From Deltaproteobacteria bacterium (GTDB taxonomy: Bacteria > Desulfobacterota > B13-G15 > RBG-16-54-18), in the NCBI GenBank assembly GCA_016927065.1, contig JAFGNJ010000005.1, positions 62,001 through 126,000 on the forward strand: a DNA stretch of 64,000 bases. Reading direction: 5' to 3'. Under the pieces are notes generated by a model. It ran no database searches. It saw only the letters and a program-made list of their open reading frames with translations, and was not told where the DNA came from. This document shows positions 7,188 through 16,058 of this stretch, in pieces. How positions within the stretch are numbered: the stretch's first letter is position 1; each line of letters opens with the position of its first letter. The position numbers and the translations under genes were made by a program.

Positions 7188-9662
7188 ATGAAAAATACTG
7201 ACAAAATAAAAGAACAACTTAAGAGAAAAGTGGCCGTACTGCGCAAGCGGATTGCTGACCTGGAGCAATCCGAAAAGGTGCTGCGGGAATCTGAAGAAGA
7301 ACTTAAAGCGATCTTTAACGACGGCCAAATAGGCATAGCTATTTTTGATATGACCGGGAAGATCCTCAGAGTTAACAAACAAATACTAGAAGTTGGAAAA
7401 TACACCGAAAAAGAAATTGTTGGGAAACGCATTGAGCTCTTGAAGATGTTCCCCAAAAAAAGTATAGCAAAGATGCTCGCTAACTTTACCAAGCTGATTT
7501 CAGGTAAAAACGTACCTCCTTTTGATGTAGAGGTGCATACCAAAGGGGGAGAAAAACTCATTACTGAACTGCATGGTTTCCTTTTAAAGAAAAAAAAGAG
7601 AGCTGCGGGTATGGTAGGGATCATGCACGATGTCACCGAACAAAGGCGGACAGGGGATGCGTTGCGGGAGAGTGAAGAAGAGTTAGAGGCAATTTTTAAT
7701 GATGTACGGGATGGTATCGTGGTGCTTGACCTAACGGGTAAGATCATCAAAATCAATAAGCGAATAACAGAAAGAACCGAATATACAGAAAAAGACCTCG
7801 TGGGAAAACGGTTTGCTGTGTTAAAGATGCTTACCCCCCAAAGCATCGCTAAAATGATAGCTTCGTTTCCAAAAACCATAGCAGGCCGTCAGGGAACCCC
7901 CTATGAAGTGGAAGGTTATTCAAAAACAGGCAAGAAAATGATTGGTGAAATCTACGGAGCTCTCTTACGGAAAAGGGGAAAGGTGACAGGTGTTGTCGCC
8001 GTGATGAGAGACATAACCGAGCGCAAACAAACGGAAGAACTGCTAAAAACGGAACGGGAAACCTTCTATTCAACATTACAAGAATCCCCCAACGGAGTGG
8101 CCTTGATTGATAAGGATGGCAGGTATCTCTATATTAATCCCCAATTTACCATTATCACCGGATATACCCTCCAGGATGTCCCCACGGGAAGGGATTGGTT
8201 CCACAAGGCCTATCCAGAGCCAGAATATCGGCGGCAGATCATCACAATGTGGAAGAAAGATTTTGACCGCAAGGCCATTGACAGGATACTCAGCGTGACC
8301 TGCAATGACGGGGAGGTGAGGGCGATAGAGTTTAAAGGGACTGTGCTCAAAGATGATCGTGCAATAGTAATATTGACCGATATCACCGAACGCAAAAGGG
8401 CGGAAGAGGCGTACCATGCGGTTGTTGAACAATCCTTGCAAGGGCTGCACATCATCCAAGACCAACGGGAGGTCTTTGTTAATTCCGCCTACGCCGAGAT
8501 GCTCGGGTACACGGTGGAAGAGTTATTGGCCTTATCTCCCAAACAAGTCCGAGATCTCGTGCATCCGGAGGATCGAGAAACCATTAAGAAGTATTATCAG
8601 AATCGCCTTGCAGACATACAGCAACACCAGCGATACGAATTTCGCGTCATCCGCAAGGATGGATCAAAGCGCTGGGTGGAGGCGTTTCCGAGCCGCATCG
8701 ACTATCAAGGACGACCTGCGGTGCAAGTCGCTATGGTAGATATCACCGAACGCAAAAAAGCGGAGGCGACGTTGCGAAATTCCGAGGAACGATATCGCAC
8801 CCTTGTTGAGAGTTCTACCGATGCCATCTTGATGCTTGATAGAGAGAGAAACATTGTCACCTGTAATCAGGCCTTCCTCAAACTCTTTGGCTATAAAAAA
8901 GGAGAGGTAGAGGATAAATCGACACGGATTATCCATCCCTCAGAAGAGAGCTTCCGTTCCTATGGAAAGACGGCATATACATTGATTGAGCGGGTTGGTT
9001 CCCTCAGAGAGGAATGGAATTTAAAAAGAAAAGACGGTACGATCTTTTCGGCGGAAATCGTTACCTCGCCCGTACGGGCATCCGATGGAACAACAACCGG
9101 ATACATCTGCATTATTAGGGACATCACGGAGCGCAAGCGTGCCGAGGAAGAACTCGAATATATGGCCACCCATGATGTCCTCACCGGCCTTCCCAACCGC
9201 ACCCTATTCAATGACCGGCTCGCTTTAGCACTCAACCATGCGCAGCGCTTCCATAACAATCTGGCCGTAATGTTGCTTGACTTGGATTATTTTAAGGATG
9301 TCAACGATACCCTCGGGCACACCATGGGGGATCAGCTGCTTCACGCTGTCGGCGTGCGGCTCACAGAGCTGCTGCGTAAGGGCGATACCGTCGCCCGCAG
9401 TGGCGGTGATGAATTCTTGTTGCTATTACCGGAAATGACTCAGGTGGAGTACGCAAACACGATAGCCAAAAAAATCTTACAGGGCTTTCGACAACCTTTT
9501 TCCTTCGATGATCACCAACTTCACATTACTACCAGCATCGGGATCGCCATATATCCTGATGATGGCAACGATGCTGATACATTGGTAAAGAATGCCGATA
9601 GTGCCATGTATCACGCTAAGCAAAAAGGGCGAGATAACTTTCAATCGTATACGTCAGTCTAA
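7188..9662 (+). CDS. Multi-PAS diguanylate cyclase
   Basis: A soluble 824-residue sensor that probably makes cyclic di-GMP. Five PAS domains start near residues 37, 160, 290, 408 and 532, several ending in the DITERK linker. The GGDEF domain occupies about 663-824 with an intact GGDEF signature at 739-743 and an RxxD inhibitory site (RKGD) five residues before it, so product feedback inhibition is expected. There is no EAL domain, transmembrane helix or signal peptide. The first two PAS domains are closely similar to each other (both contain the IFND...TGKI block), which suggests a recent internal duplication. Transcription is likely RpoN-dependent. Confidence 0.92.
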   Translation: MKNTDKIKEQLKRKVAVLRKRIADLEQSEKVLRESEEELKAIFNDGQIGIAIFDMTGKILRVNKQILEVGKYTEKEIVGKRIELLKMFPKKSIAKMLANFTKLISGKNVPPFDVEVHTKGGEKLITELHGFLLKKKKRAAGMVGIMHDVTEQRRTGDALRESEEELEAIFNDVRDGIVVLDLTGKIIKINKRITERTEYTEKDLVGKRFAVLKMLTPQSIAKMIASFPKTIAGRQGTPYEVEGYSKTGKKMIGEIYGALLRKRGKVTGVVAVMRDITERKQTEELLKTERETFYSTLQESPNGVALIDKDGRYLYINPQFTIITGYTLQDVPTGRDWFHKAYPEPEYRRQIITMWKKDFDRKAIDRILSVTCNDGEVRAIEFKGTVLKDDRAIVILTDITERKRAEEAYHAVVEQSLQGLHIIQDQREVFVNSAYAEMLGYTVEELLALSPKQVRDLVHPEDRETIKKYYQNRLADIQQHQRYEFRVIRKDGSKRWVEAFPSRIDYQGRPAVQVAMVDITERKKAEATLRNSEERYRTLVESSTDAILMLDRERNIVTCNQAFLKLFGYKKGEVEDKSTRIIHPSEESFRSYGKTAYTLIERVGSLREEWNLKRKDGTIFSAEIVTSPVRASDGTTTGYICIIRDITERKRAEEELEYMATHDVLTGLPNRTLFNDRLALALNHAQRFHNNLAVMLLDLDYFKDVNDTLGHTMGDQLLHAVGVRLTELLRKGDTVARSGGDEFLLLLPEMTQVEYANTIAKKILQGFRQPFSFDDHQLHITTSIGIAIYPDDGNDADTLVKNADSAMYHAKQKGRDNFQSYTSV

Positions 9663-9794
9663 CGTTCAGCGCTTTTTTATGAGACCACCCTTGTGTTGAT
9701 CGTTGTCTATGCCATTTTTTCATCTCTCACGTGAAGAAATAATTCGCTCCCCATTTAACACTTCGTACAATCAAAATTCCATTATCTCAAAAAG

Positions 9795-9809
9795 TGACAA
9801 AAAATGTCA
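9795..9809 (+). promoter_or_regulatory. Candidate enhancer (UAS) of the PAS histidine kinase gene
   Basis: TGACA-AAAAA-TGTCA, a perfect inverted repeat starting 107 bases before the GG of the sigma-54 promoter at 9901. It is the twin of the element at 6976-6990. The 320-base gap that holds it (9663-9982) contains no gene. Confidence 0.62.
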
Positions 9810-9900
9810 TTTTTGTGAATAATTAACGCTTCTGTCTACCTATCACCTTCGTAGTTATAAATAAAACATTGATATTTAAAGGTTTTTTAGCTTTTCATGT

Positions 9901-9916
9901 TGGCACAGAATATGCT
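9901..9916 (+). promoter_or_regulatory. Sigma-54 (RpoN) promoter, -24/-12
   Basis: TGGCACAGAATATGCT has the -24 GG and -12 GC doublets 12 bases apart and agrees with the RpoN consensus at all but one position. It lies 66 bases before the start codon of the PAS histidine kinase gene, the first of the signalling run to 19.7 kb. Confidence 0.8.
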
Positions 9917-9982
9917 GGAATTAACATAGATTTTGTCTAATTTTTGTAGTACGCAAATCGTGCATTAATTTGTGAAACAGTT

Positions 9983-12763
9983 ATGGGACTAGTTGATAAA
10001 AACATGGTACGTGAAAAAACATTACAAGCACCCCTCAGAGCAACGGATAGCCACACGAGGAAGAAATTGTCTTTTCCTCGTGCCGTGAGCTATCGGACAC
10101 TGGCGGATAATATCAAGCACGGGATCAACCTTATAGACGTTGACTTCAATATACACATGGTAAACGCCGTCCAGAGGAAAAATTTTAACAAATCAAAGCG
10201 TGAGCTTATCGGAAAAAAATGCTTTCGGGAATTCGAGAAACGCGATGCCGTGTGCCCTCATTGCCCTGGGGTCAAGGCAATGGCTACCGGCAAACCCGCA
10301 GAGGTCGAGACTGAGGGGGTGAGAGACGACGGGAGCCGTTTTCATGTGAGGCTTCAGGCCTTTCCCATCTTCGCAGAGGATGGTGCAACAACCGGCTTCA
10401 TAGAAATTGTAGAAGATATAAGTGAGCGCAAGCAAATGGAGCAGAAGCTGCACGAGAGCGAGGAGAAATATCGATCTCTGGTGGAGAATATAAAACTTGG
10501 CATTAGCCTCATAGATGCCGACCACACTATAATTATGATAAACCCTGCACAAAGCAAAAGGTTTCAAAAACCAGCTAGTGAACTGATCGGAAAGAAATGT
10601 TACCAGGTATTCGAAGGTCGTGACACCGTATGTCCGCATTGCCCTGGGATTCAGACAATGGCTACCGGTCGGCCTGCAGAGGCTAATACTGAAGTTGTAA
10701 AAAATGATCGGGCCCGCTTTCATGTACGGCTGCAAACCTTTCCCATCTTCGGGGAGGATGGTTCAGCGTCCGGATTTATAGAAGTGTGTGAAGATATCAC
10801 TAAACGCGTGCAGGCAGAAGAGGCGATCCGTGCCAGTGAAAAGCGTTTCAAGATGCTGGCGGAAAATGCTCCGTTTGGTATCTCAATCATGGCACCTGAT
10901 AGGCACTTTGAGTATTTCAACCCCCTATTTACGGAGATCTTCGGCTATACGCTGGAGGATATCCCTGACAAGGCTACCTGGATTACCCACGCCTATCCTG
11001 ATGAAGAATATAGGAACAGCGTGTTCTCCCTGTGGGAAAAGGATCTCGCCGAAGGGGTGAAGATCGGGGACGAGAATCAGCGGGTCTTTACCGTACGATG
11101 TAAAGATGGCACGGATAAGATTATTGACTTCAGACAGGTATATTTAAAGGATGGAAAACAATATCTCACCTATGAGGATATCACCGCACGCATACAGGCT
11201 GAGGAGACATTGCGAGAGAGCGAAAAACAATTTCAGACAATCATGGATGCTGCGCCGATAGCCATTTCATGGGCCGATACCGACAAAAAATTTCAGTATT
11301 TTAACAAAAAATTCATTGACCTTTTCGGTTACACCATTAAAGAAATGCCCACAGTGGCAGACTGGCGCCGCCTGGCATATCCTGAGGAGGCAGAGCGCAA
11401 AAAGGTAGTTTCATTAACGTCTGCTTTTGTGAAATCACATGATCAAGAAAAAGCACCTCCAAGCGCGGAAAGGAAAGTTACATGTAAAGACGGGTCTATC
11501 CGCTATGTTGAAATTATGGGAGTAAATGTTGCAAATAAATTAGTAGCCATGTTGAATGATATCACCGAGCGCAAGCAGATGGAGGAGCAACTGCGGCAGA
11601 GTGAAGAGCGCTTTCGCAAGTTGGTGGAGACGATGCGCGTTGGTCTGAGCGCTGTAGACGCAAATGGGGTAATTACGTACGTCAACAATCAAATTTGTAA
11701 GATGTTGGGATACTCAATGGGTGAGATTGTCGGACATCCGACGACTGACTTTCAGGATGAGGAGAGTCGAAAGCTTCAAAAAGAGATGTTTGCAAAGCGA
11801 AGGAAAGGGGTGAAAGATCCTACTCCGTACGAGATTACCTGGGTGACAAAAGACGGGCGTAAGGTCAACACGATCCTGACGCCGACCCCTGGTTTCAATG
11901 TGGCAGGGAAATTCACCGGCAGTTTTGCCATATTTACCGACATCACCGAGCGCAAGCAGATGGAGAAACGTCTGCAGCGCTACGCGACAGAGATGGAGCG
12001 GAGCAACGAAGAGGTCAAGAACTTTGCCTATATCGTTTCCCACGATCTGCGGGTACCGCTCGTCAACCTAAAGGGGTACAGTGACGAGCTGCGTACCGCC
12101 TTGGGGGTAATCGGCGCGAATTTTGATGCAGTCCTGCCGCAGCTGCCGGATGAAAAGCGCTCTGAAGTTGCCCTGGCCCTGCATGAAGACGTGCCCGAGG
12201 CCCTGGAATTTATCACCAATTCGGTCTCCCTCATGGACAGCTTTATCAACTCCGTCTTGCTGTTAGCCCGTTTGGGCAGGCGGGATCTCAAACTCGAGCC
12301 CCTTGATATGAACGCCCTGGTCAAGCCGATCGTGGAGGGCATGTCGCACCAGATCCAAGAAAAAGGGATTACGATGACCATTGATTCCCTGCCCGAGGTC
12401 GTTGCCGACCGCACCTCTATGGAGCAAATTGTGGGGAACATCCTGGGCAATGCCGTCAAATACCTCGACCATGAACGCCCCGGGGAGATAGAGATAACCG
12501 GGGAGGCCAATGGCGGGGAGACGGTCTTCCGTATCCGCGACAACGGCCGGGGGATTGCCGAGGATGATATGGATAAGGTCTTTGCCCCCTTCCGCCGGGC
12601 AGGCAAGCAGGATACGCCGGGTGAGGGTATGGGGCTTTCCTATGTGCAGACCCTGGTGCGCCGCCACAACGGGCGCATCTGGTGTGAGTCCGAGATCGGA
12701 AAGGGCACTACCTTTATCTTCACTATCTCTAACCCTTCTGAACAAGGAGTTCGCCATGCATGA
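9983..12763 (+). CDS. PAS-rich sensor histidine kinase with two CPHCPG PAS domains
   Basis: A cytoplasmic 926-residue histidine kinase. Five PAS domains begin near residues 37, 160, 287, 412 and 540. The first two are tandem duplicates, each with a VCPHCPG motif (residues 90-96 and 216-222) and a partner cysteine in KKCFREFE or KKCYQVFE, a layout that could bind a metal, Fe-S cluster or heme, or be redox-sensitive. The phosphoacceptor H687 lies in IVSHDLRVPLVNL, and the ATPase domain shows NILGNAVKYL, DNGRGIAEDD and GEGMGLSYV. The gene overlaps the next response regulator by eight bases (ATGCATGA), so the two form a cognate pair. Confidence 0.92.
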   Translation: MGLVDKNMVREKTLQAPLRATDSHTRKKLSFPRAVSYRTLADNIKHGINLIDVDFNIHMVNAVQRKNFNKSKRELIGKKCFREFEKRDAVCPHCPGVKAMATGKPAEVETEGVRDDGSRFHVRLQAFPIFAEDGATTGFIEIVEDISERKQMEQKLHESEEKYRSLVENIKLGISLIDADHTIIMINPAQSKRFQKPASELIGKKCYQVFEGRDTVCPHCPGIQTMATGRPAEANTEVVKNDRARFHVRLQTFPIFGEDGSASGFIEVCEDITKRVQAEEAIRASEKRFKMLAENAPFGISIMAPDRHFEYFNPLFTEIFGYTLEDIPDKATWITHAYPDEEYRNSVFSLWEKDLAEGVKIGDENQRVFTVRCKDGTDKIIDFRQVYLKDGKQYLTYEDITARIQAEETLRESEKQFQTIMDAAPIAISWADTDKKFQYFNKKFIDLFGYTIKEMPTVADWRRLAYPEEAERKKVVSLTSAFVKSHDQEKAPPSAERKVTCKDGSIRYVEIMGVNVANKLVAMLNDITERKQMEEQLRQSEERFRKLVETMRVGLSAVDANGVITYVNNQICKMLGYSMGEIVGHPTTDFQDEESRKLQKEMFAKRRKGVKDPTPYEITWVTKDGRKVNTILTPTPGFNVAGKFTGSFAIFTDITERKQMEKRLQRYATEMERSNEEVKNFAYIVSHDLRVPLVNLKGYSDELRTALGVIGANFDAVLPQLPDEKRSEVALALHEDVPEALEFITNSVSLMDSFINSVLLLARLGRRDLKLEPLDMNALVKPIVEGMSHQIQEKGITMTIDSLPEVVADRTSMEQIVGNILGNAVKYLDHERPGEIEITGEANGGETVFRIRDNGRGIAEDDMDKVFAPFRRAGKQDTPGEGMGLSYVQTLVRRHNGRIWCESEIGKGTTFIFTISNPSEQGVRHA

Positions 12764-13199
12764 TATACAAGATGTAACGATACTGCTGGCTGAGGATGAT
12801 CCGGGGCACGCCCGTCTGATCGAAAAAAACCTGCGCCGAGCGAATATCAAAAACAAGATCCACTTTGCCAACAATGGGCAGGAGGCCCTCGACTACCTGT
12901 TCTGTGAAGGGGAATACGCCGACAACAAGAACCCATCACCTATGTTGGTCCTGCTCGATTTGAACATGCCGGTGCTTGACGGTTATCAGGTCTTGCAGCG
13001 TATGAAGGCTGATGAGCGCACCAAACGCATCCCTGTCATAGTCCTTACCACTACCGATGAACCTCGGGAGGTAACGCGTTGTTATGAGCTTGGCTGCAAT
13101 GTCTATATTACCAAACCAGTGGATTACGAACAGTTTGCTGAGGCAATGCGTAAGCTCGGATTGTTTTTATTGGTTGTCATGATACCGGATGGAGGGTAG
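12756..13199 (+). CDS. Response regulator, Rcp1-like single receiver domain
   Basis: A 147-residue receiver domain of the type paired with phytochrome-like or PAS kinases. It has the acidic pair in LLAEDDPGHARL, the phosphoacceptor in LVLLDLNMPVLDGYQVL, the threonine stretch IVLTTTDE and the lysine in YITKPVDY. The insert FCEGEYADNKNP is typical of the Rcp1-like subgroup. The start at 12756 overlaps the stop of the histidine kinase and has AAGGAG nine bases upstream. With no output domain it probably passes phosphate to the hybrid kinase downstream or to a protein partner. Confidence 0.9.
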   Translation: MHDIQDVTILLAEDDPGHARLIEKNLRRANIKNKIHFANNGQEALDYLFCEGEYADNKNPSPMLVLLDLNMPVLDGYQVLQRMKADERTKRIPVIVLTTTDEPREVTRCYELGCNVYITKPVDYEQFAEAMRKLGLFLLVVMIPDGG

Positions 13200-13205
13200 C
13201 GGTAT

Positions 13206-15599
13206 ATGGCTCAGTCTGATCCCATACGCATCCTTTACATTGAGGATGATCCCGGTCTGGCCCGTCTGGTGCAGAAGCGGTTGCAGCGGTCCGGGTATAT
13301 GGTGGACATTGCCACTGATGGTGAACAGGGGGTAGCCAAGTACGAGGCCGATTCTTATGATCTCATGTTTGTGGATCAGAATCTCCCCGTCTACGATGGG
13401 TTGGAGGTAATCCGTATCTTGGGTTCCAAGGGAATCTTGCCTCCCACGATCATGATCACAGGTTCCGGTGATGAACGGGTGGCGGTGGAGTCAATGAAGC
13501 TGGGAGCGAGCGACTACATCGTCAAAGATACGGGGGCGGGGTATCTTGAGCTCCTCCCCTCTGCTATCGAGAAGATACTCCAGCAACGGCGGGCCGAGGA
13601 AGCGCTGCGTGAGAGTCAGGAACAATACCGCACGCTCTTCGAGGGGTCCAAAGACGCGGTTTATATTACCACACGTGATGGCATGTTTATTGACGCCAAT
13701 CAAGCTGCCTTAGATCTCTTTGACTATACGATGGAAGAGATGCGACAGATTAACGCCCAAAAAATCTATGCTGATCATGCCGATATCCAGAGATTTCAGA
13801 AGGAGATAGAAAAAAAAGGATTTGTTCGGGACTTTGAATTAAAGTTGCGCAAGAAAGATGAGGTGGAAATAGATTGCCTGCTGACCGCGAATGTGCGGCG
13901 AGATTCTGTGGGAAATATTCTAGGATACCATGGAATTATCCGTGACATCACAGAACGCAAACGCATGGAAGAGGAACTGAGAAAGGCCAAAGATGAAGCT
14001 GAAACGGCCAACCGCGCCAAGACCGAATTTCTCGCCAGCATGAGTCACGAGATCAGAACACCGATGAACGCCATTATCGGCATGGCCGACCTGCTCTTAG
14101 AAACAGACTTAACCCCTGAACAGCAGCAATATGTCCAAGTCTTCCAGTCGGCAGGGGAAAATCTTTTAAACATCATTAATGACATCATCGATATTTCCAA
14201 GGTGGAGGCCGGCCACGTTCAACTCGAAACCATCGATTTTAATCTCACCGATATCATTGAAAGCACCTGTGACGTGATGGCCGTTCGTGCCCATGAAAAG
14301 GGCCTGGAGCTGGTTTATAGTGCTATGCCGGATGTCCCGACCGAACTCTTGGGTGACCCGACACGTTTGCGTCAGGTCCTGGTAAACCTTATCGGAAATT
14401 CCATCAAGTTCACTGAGAAAGGTGAGGTGTTCATTCAGATCAAAAGTCAGGAGGTAAAAAAAGAAACGGTTGAACTACTATTTTCGATAACTGACACCGG
14501 CATCGGCATTGCCCCGGAACAGATAGATAAGATCTTTGACTCCTTTACACAGGCCGATTCATCAACTACCCGCAAGTATGGTGGGACAGGACTCGGCCTG
14601 GCCATCTCAAAACAACTGGTGGAACTCATGGGCGGGCATATAACGGTGGAGAGCACGGTGGGCCAAGGTAGTATTTTTTCATTTACTGTGCAGTTTGCGA
14701 TTCAGGCCGAACCAAAAGAACGTATGGAGAAGATTGCGCTGGACATAAGAGGAGTTAAGGTACTTGTTGTTGATGACAACGAAACTAATCGCATGATATT
14801 GCGAAATACACTCTCCAAATTAGGTGCCATTATAACAGAATCGGACAGCGGCGAACATGGACTTGCCGAATTCAAGCGTGCCATGAAGACAAAAAGTCCA
14901 TATCAACTGGCATTAATCGACCACCGCATGCCGGGCATGGACGGGTTCGAGCTGGCCAAACACATAAAAGAAACCATGGGAAACATTAAGAACACGGCCG
15001 TCATGATGCTCACCTCAGATAACAGGAGCGGCGATCGTGCCCTCTGCAAAGAATTTGATATAACGTTTTATTTGGTAAAACCCGTAAAAAAGGCGGAACT
15101 GCTGGTTGCTATTGCTACCATTATGGGCCGCAAAATTGAGCCTGTTGTTGGCAAGATCCCGGAGGCAAGATCCGTCGACCTTACTAAAATACGCTCCCTG
15201 AACCTCCTCCTTGTCGAGGATTCCGCGGACAATCGTCTGATTATCCAGGCCTATTTCAAGAGGGCCTCGGATCATATAGACATAGCTGAAAATGGCGCCA
15301 TTGCCGTTGAAAAGTTCAAATCAGGGAAATATGACCTCGTGCTGATGGATGTACAGATGCCGGTCATGGACGGTTATGCTGCCACCCGGGAGATCAGGAA
15401 GTGGGAGCAGGAACAGGGGAGAAAACAAACACCTATCATTGCCTTGACCGCCCATGCCATGAAGGAAGATGTCCAAAAGAGCCTTGACGCAGGATGCACG
15501 GACCATCTGACAAAACCGATAAAACGGGCAACGCTGATGGAGGCCGTCCAAAAATATACAGGGGAAAAAATAACAAATAAAAAACCGGACCTCGTATGA
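13206..15599 (+). CDS. Hybrid histidine kinase (REC-PAS-HisKA-HATPase-REC-REC)
   Basis: A 797-residue soluble hybrid kinase. An N-terminal receiver (about 6-125, phosphoacceptor in [11 protein letters not shown]) is followed by a PAS domain (about 137-255), HisKA with H281 in [13 protein letters not shown], and HATPase with NSIKFTEKG and [10 protein letters not shown]. Two more receivers begin near residues 517 and 663, with acceptors in [13 protein letters not shown] and [13 protein letters not shown]. The architecture resembles BarA-type kinases. The input receiver suggests control by another kinase, and the following HPt gene is the natural phosphate acceptor. It starts six bases after the preceding response regulator gene. 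Confidence 0.92.
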   Translation: MAQSDPIRILYIEDDPGLARLVQKRLQRSGYMVDIATDGEQGVAKYEADSYDLMFVDQNLPVYDGLEVIRILGSKGILPPTIMITGSGDERVAVESMKLGASDYIVKDTGAGYLELLPSAIEKILQQRRAEEALRESQEQYRTLFEGSKDAVYITTRDGMFIDANQAALDLFDYTMEEMRQINAQKIYADHADIQRFQKEIEKKGFVRDFELKLRKKDEVEIDCLLTANVRRDSVGNILGYHGIIRDITERKRMEEELRKAKDEAETANRAKTEFLASMSHEIRTPMNAIIGMADLLLETDLTPEQQQYVQVFQSAGENLLNIINDIIDISKVEAGHVQLETIDFNLTDIIESTCDVMAVRAHEKGLELVYSAMPDVPTELLGDPTRLRQVLVNLIGNSIKFTEKGEVFIQIKSQEVKKETVELLFSITDTGIGIAPEQIDKIFDSFTQADSSTTRKYGGTGLGLAISKQLVELMGGHITVESTVGQGSIFSFTVQFAIQAEPKERMEKIALDIRGVKVLVVDDNETNRMILRNTLSKLGAIITESDSGEHGLAEFKRAMKTKSPYQLALIDHRMPGMDGFELAKHIKETMGNIKNTAVMMLTSDNRSGDRALCKEFDITFYLVKPVKKAELLVAIATIMGRKIEPVVGKIPEARSVDLTKIRSLNLLLVEDSADNRLIIQAYFKRASDHIDIAENGAIAVEKFKSGKYDLVLMDVQMPVMDGYAATREIRKWEQEQGRKQTPIIALTAHAMKEDVQKSLDAGCTDHLTKPIKRATLMEAVQKYTGEKITNKKPDLV

Positions 15600-15651
15600 T
15601 AAAACGCGGCCGAAAATTGGCAAACAATAAAGATTTTAAGGAGGATAAATC

Positions 15652-15978
15652 ATGACTCAGCATAGTGCCCTCAAACACAATGAAAGGATCATCATCCACG
15701 TAGACCCCGAGATCGCCGACCTCGTCCCCGGTTTCCTTGAAAACAGGCGCAAGGACATAAAAACCATGGATGCAGCCCTCAAACAGGGTGATTTTGAGAC
15801 CATCCAGATTCTCGGGCACAGCATGAAGGGTGCGGGCGGAAGCTATGGATTCGACGCCGTTACCGACATAGGAAAATCATTGGAGGATGCCGCTAAAAAC
15901 AATAATGCCGAAGAGATCCAGAGGTCGGTAGGGGAACTTGCTGCATACCTTGACCGAGTTGAGGTGATCTACGAGTGA
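15652..15978 (+). CDS. HPt (histidine phosphotransfer) domain protein
   Basis: A 108-residue stand-alone HPt domain. The phosphorylatable H56 lies in ILGHSMKGAGGSYGF, followed by the helix DAVTDIGKSLEDAA, the standard four-helix bundle signature. AAGGAGG precedes the ATG. It would carry phosphate from the C-terminal receivers of the upstream hybrid kinase to another receiver. The nearest candidates are the two receivers on the PilB-like ATPase encoded immediately downstream. Confidence 0.9.
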   Translation: MTQHSALKHNERIIIHVDPEIADLVPGFLENRRKDIKTMDAALKQGDFETIQILGHSMKGAGGSYGFDAVTDIGKSLEDAAKNNNAEEIQRSVGELAAYLDRVEVIYE

Positions 15979-16058
15979 ACATAGGACGTCGCTGAGCAGG
16001 TTTGAATACAACCCTGCTGCATGCTTACCGTAACGATGGGGAGCAACGAGGTGATACG

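Noticed and set aside
7188-12763. The two PAS sensor genes as a recent whole-gene duplication, explaining their similar promoters
   Set aside because: The proteins differ in PAS types and output domains, and the DNA between enhancer and promoter is not alike; only the regulatory elements match.
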